6,107 bases of DNA from Nocardioides sp. (lineage in GTDB: Bacteria > Actinomycetota > Actinomycetes > Propionibacteriales > Nocardioidaceae), in the NCBI GenBank assembly GCA_029264225.1, contig JARICB010000115.1, forward strand, positions 1 to 6,107, in the 5' to 3' direction. Under the pieces are notes generated by a model that ran no database searches, had not been told where the DNA came from, and saw only the letters and a list, made by a program, of their open reading frames with translations. Made by a program: the position numbers and the translations under genes. How positions within the stretch are numbered: the first letter of the stretch is position 1; every line of letters begins with the position of its first letter. Below, one piece after another: positions 3,480-6,107 of this stretch.

Positions 3480-6107
3480 GTGCGTATTGCCCTGCTTTCC
3501 ACGTCCGACACCGATCTGCTGAGTGCTCGGGCCTCCGGCGCCGACTACGTCTTGGCGAATCCGGCTCGAGCCGGTCACCAGTCGATGGCGGAGGTGATCG
3601 AAGGCTGCGACCTCGTCGTCGGTCGCCTGCTCGGCTCACCGCACGACCTGTGTACGGGCTTTACCCGGATCGCGGCCACCGGTATGCCGGTGGTGATCCT
3701 CGGCGGCGAGCAGCAGCCCAACGCCGAACTGATGGAGCTGTCCTCGGTGCCGATCGGCGTCGCGGCCGAGGCCCATCGCTACCTGGGCGAGGGCGGCCCG
3801 GAGAACCTGCGCCAACTCCACGCCTTCCTCTCCGACACGGTGCTGCTGACCGGTGAGGGATTCGACGCCCCCGCCGTTCTCCCGACCTGGGGGTACGCCG
3901 CACGCCCGGCCGGAGACGTCAACCTCCCGCGTATCGGGGTGCTCTACTACCGCGCCCACGAGGCGAGCGGCAACACCGCGTTCGCCCATGCCCTGGCCGA
4001 TGCCGTCGACGCCACCGGCCAGGGCGTCGCAGTGCCCATCTTCGCCGGCTCACTGCGGGCCGCCACCGACGATCTCTACGACGCGCTCGGCACCCTCGAC
4101 GCACTCGTGGTCACCGTGCTGGCGGCCGGCGGCAGCGTGCCCTCCACCGCGAGCGCCGGCGGCGACGACGAGGCGTGGGACGTGGCCCGGATGGCGGCCC
4201 TCGACATCCCGGTGATCCAGGGCCTCTGTCTCACGAGCAGCCGCGAGGAGTGGGCCGCCTCCGACGACGGCGTCAGCCCGCTCGACTCAGCGACCCAGAT
4301 CGCGATCCCCGAGTTCGACGGCCGCATCATCACCGCGCCCTTCTCCTTCAAGGAGACCGACCAGGACGGGTTGCCCCACTACGTCGCCGACCCGGAGCGC
4401 TGCGACCGGGTCGCCCGGATCGCGGTCAACCACGCCCGACTCCGTTCGGTGCCCAACAGCGAGAAGAAGCTCGCGCTGGTGCTCTCGGCCTACCCCACCA
4501 AGCACGCCCGGATCGGAAACGCCGTCGGCCTCGACACCCCCGTCTCGACGGTCCGGCTGCTGCGCCGACTGCGCGACGCTGGCTACGACCTCGGCAGCGA
4601 CAACCCGGTCGTGGAGATCCTCGGTCGCGACGGCACCGACACCGAGGCCGGCGACGCCCTGATCCACGCCCTGATCGCCGCCGGCGGCCAGGACGAGGAG
4701 TGGTTGACCAGCGCCCAGCTGACCGACGCGCATGTGCGGATCAGCCCGGAGTCCTACGACGCGTGGACCCGTGACCTGGATAAGGATCTGCGCACCGCCA
4801 TGGTCGAGGCGTGGGGCCCGGCTCCCGGCAGCCTGTTCGTCAACGACGCCGGCGAGCTGGTGCTGGCCACCCTGCGGGCCGGCAACATCGTGCTGCTGAT
4901 CCAACAGCCGCGGGGCTTCGGTGAGAACCCGGTCGCGATCTACCACGACCCCGACCTTGCTCCGAGCCACCACTATCTGGGCGCCTACCGCTGGCTGGGC
5001 GCCGCGTCCGAGGAGGGGGGTTTCGGCGCCGACGCCGTCGTCCACCTCGGCAAGCACGGCTCGCTGGAGTGGTTGCCCGGCAAGAACGCCGCCCTCTCCG
5101 CTTCGTGCGGCACCGACGCGGCGCTGGGCAGCCTGCCGCTCGTCTACCCGTTCCTGGTCAACGACCCGGGCGAGGGCGCGCAGGCCAAGCGCCGCGCGCA
5201 CGCCACGATCGTCGACCACCTGGTGCCGCCGATGGCGCGCGCCGAGTCCTACGGTGACATCGCCCGGCTCGAGCAGTTGCTGGACGAGTACGGGAACATC
5301 GCCTCGATGGACCCGGCCAAGCTCCCGGCCATCCGCGCGCAGATCTGGACGCTCATGCAGGCCGCGCACATGCACGAGGACCTGGGGCTCGAGCAGCGTC
5401 CCGGGGACGAGGAGTTCGACGACTTCCTGCTGCACGTGGACGGCTGGCTGTGCGAGATCAAGGACGTCCAGATCCGCGACGGCCTGCACGTGCTGGGCCA
5501 GGCGCCGCAGGGCCAGTCACGCGTCAACCTGGTGCTCGCGATCCTGCGGGCCTCGCAGGTGTGGGGTGGCGAGTCCGGGGCGGTCCCCGGGCTGCGCCGG
5601 GCGCTGGGGCTGGCCGAGGGCGCGCCCACCGAGGCGGTGGACCGCGTCGAGGCGCTGGCCACCGCGCTCGTCGAGGGCATGGACGCGCGCGACTGGGACG
5701 TGGCCGCGGTGCCGGAGGTCCTGGCCGCCGCGGGACTCACCCCGGCGGGAGCCACCGACGGCCGTGACTCCGCAGTCGGGGGCGACGACGAGGTGGCGCA
5801 GGTGCTCGGGTTCGCCGCCCGTGAGGTGGTACCCCGCCTGGCCGCCACGGTCGACGAGCTGGACGCCGTCATGCACGCCCTGGACGGCGGGTTCATCCCG
5901 GCCGGGCCCTCGGGATCGCCGTTGCGGGGCCTGGTCAACGTGCTGCCCACGGGGCGCAACTTCTACACCGTCGACCCGCGCGCCATCCCGTCCCGGCTGG
6001 CCTGGCAGACGGGCCAGGCGATGGCCGAGTCACTGGTCCAGCGCTACCTGGACGAGACGGCGGAGTATCCGACGTCGGTCGGTCTTTCGGTATGGGGCAC
6101 GAGCGCG
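3480..6107 (+). CDS. cobN: Cobaltochelatase large subunit CobN (partial, 3' end beyond window)
   Basis: CobN is the porphyrin/corrin-binding large subunit of the ATP-dependent cobaltochelatase. In the aerobic B12 pathway it inserts Co2+ into hydrogenobyrinic acid a,c-diamide, driven by AAA+ partners (CobS/CobT, or ChlI/ChlD-like proteins in actinobacteria). The frame is open from GTG at 3480 to the last base: 876 codons against roughly 1,200 for the family. The N-terminus MRIALLSTSDTDLLSARASG is typical of actinobacterial CobN. Family blocks follow: YYRAHEASGNTAF (about 156-168), VIQGLCLTSSREEW, GVSPLDSATQIAIPEFDGR, NSEKKLALVLSAYPTKHARI, PRGFGENPVAIYHDPD (477-492), HHYLGAYRWL (497-506) and the metal-chelatase signature HLGKHGSLEWLPGK (522-535), with H522, H526 and E530. 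The start is fixed by the strong ribosome site at 3461-3470. A cobalamin riboswitch upstream should repress it when B12 is plentiful. No frameshift or internal stop is seen. Confidence 0.97.
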   Translation, partial: MRIALLSTSDTDLLSARASGADYVLANPARAGHQSMAEVIEGCDLVVGRLLGSPHDLCTGFTRIAATGMPVVILGGEQQPNAELMELSSVPIGVAAEAHRYLGEGGPENLRQLHAFLSDTVLLTGEGFDAPAVLPTWGYAARPAGDVNLPRIGVLYYRAHEASGNTAFAHALADAVDATGQGVAVPIFAGSLRAATDDLYDALGTLDALVVTVLAAGGSVPSTASAGGDDEAWDVARMAALDIPVIQGLCLTSSREEWAASDDGVSPLDSATQIAIPEFDGRIITAPFSFKETDQDGLPHYVADPERCDRVARIAVNHARLRSVPNSEKKLALVLSAYPTKHARIGNAVGLDTPVSTVRLLRRLRDAGYDLGSDNPVVEILGRDGTDTEAGDALIHALIAAGGQDEEWLTSAQLTDAHVRISPESYDAWTRDLDKDLRTAMVEAWGPAPGSLFVNDAGELVLATLRAGNIVLLIQQPRGFGENPVAIYHDPDLAPSHHYLGAYRWLGAASEEGGFGADAVVHLGKHGSLEWLPGKNAALSASCGTDAALGSLPLVYPFLVNDPGEGAQAKRRAHATIVDHLVPPMARAESYGDIARLEQLLDEYGNIASMDPAKLPAIRAQIWTLMQAAHMHEDLGLEQRPGDEEFDDFLLHVDGWLCEIKDVQIRDGLHVLGQAPQGQSRVNLVLAILRASQVWGGESGAVPGLRRALGLAEGAPTEAVDRVEALATALVEGMDARDWDVAAVPEVLAAAGLTPAGATDGRDSAVGGDDEVAQVLGFAAREVVPRLAATVDELDAVMHALDGGFIPAGPSGSPLRGLVNVLPTGRNFYTVDPRAIPSRLAWQTGQAMAESLVQRYLDETAEYPTSVGLSVWGTSA

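Noticed and set aside
4287..5489. 400-codon open frame on the - strand inside cobN
   Set aside because: It is antisense to the conserved CobN blocks, including the HLGKHGSLEWLPGK signature, and its V/D/G/Q-rich translation is typical of a reverse-frame shadow.

Overview
The window is high-GC DNA with a strong G/C bias at third codon positions, GTG start codons, a secreted Rpf-type muralytic protein and an aerobic-type cobaltochelatase gene. Together these point to an actinobacterium. A Nocardioides-like member of the Propionibacteriales would fit, but the genus is inference and cannot be settled from the sequence alone.

Layout, left to right. (1) Positions 1-138 hold the 3' end of a + strand gene that looks like the wing of an ArsR-type winged-helix repressor. 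(2) Positions 139-531 hold no gene I can support; there is a 14-bp perfect palindrome and a weak promoter-like stretch. (3) Positions 532-1497 encode a complete GlxA/FtrA-type AraC-family regulator, with an N-terminal DJ-1/PfpI-like domain and a C-terminal AraC helix-turn-helix. A hairpin straddles its stop codon. (4) Positions 1729-2562 encode a secreted resuscitation-promoting-factor-like transglycosylase (signal peptide, one ubiquitin-like DUF348-type segment, G5 domain, Rpf catalytic domain). A 231-bp leader precedes it. (5) Positions 2563-2712 separate two convergent genes and contain a small hairpin plus a striking inverted repeat (19 of 20 bp matching, 45-nt spacer, nested inner stems). 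(6) On the - strand, 3306-2713 encode a histidine phosphatase (phosphoglycerate-mutase-like) with all expected catalytic residues. (7) Divergent from it, a cobalamin riboswitch (about 3333-3433) with a strong Shine-Dalgarno downstream leads into cobN at 3480. cobN runs open off the right edge: 876 codons are present and roughly the last quarter to third is missing.

How the genes work together. The best-supported functional unit is the riboswitch and cobN: adenosylcobalamin in the cell should switch off synthesis of the large subunit of the cobalt chelatase that makes it. The phosphatase starts only 26 bp from the riboswitch on the opposite strand, so the two promoters must share or overlap the same DNA. 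Its fold is compatible with an alpha-ribazole phosphatase role, but the sequence does not prove that. The AraC-type regulator and the Rpf-like gene look like independent transcription units.

I see no mobile element, CRISPR array, tRNA or rRNA. The window is mostly ordinary chromosome. The items most worth a second look are the long inverted repeat at 2601-2694 and the riboswitch expression platform, where a conserved aptamer strand could pair with bases overlapping the cobN ribosome binding site.
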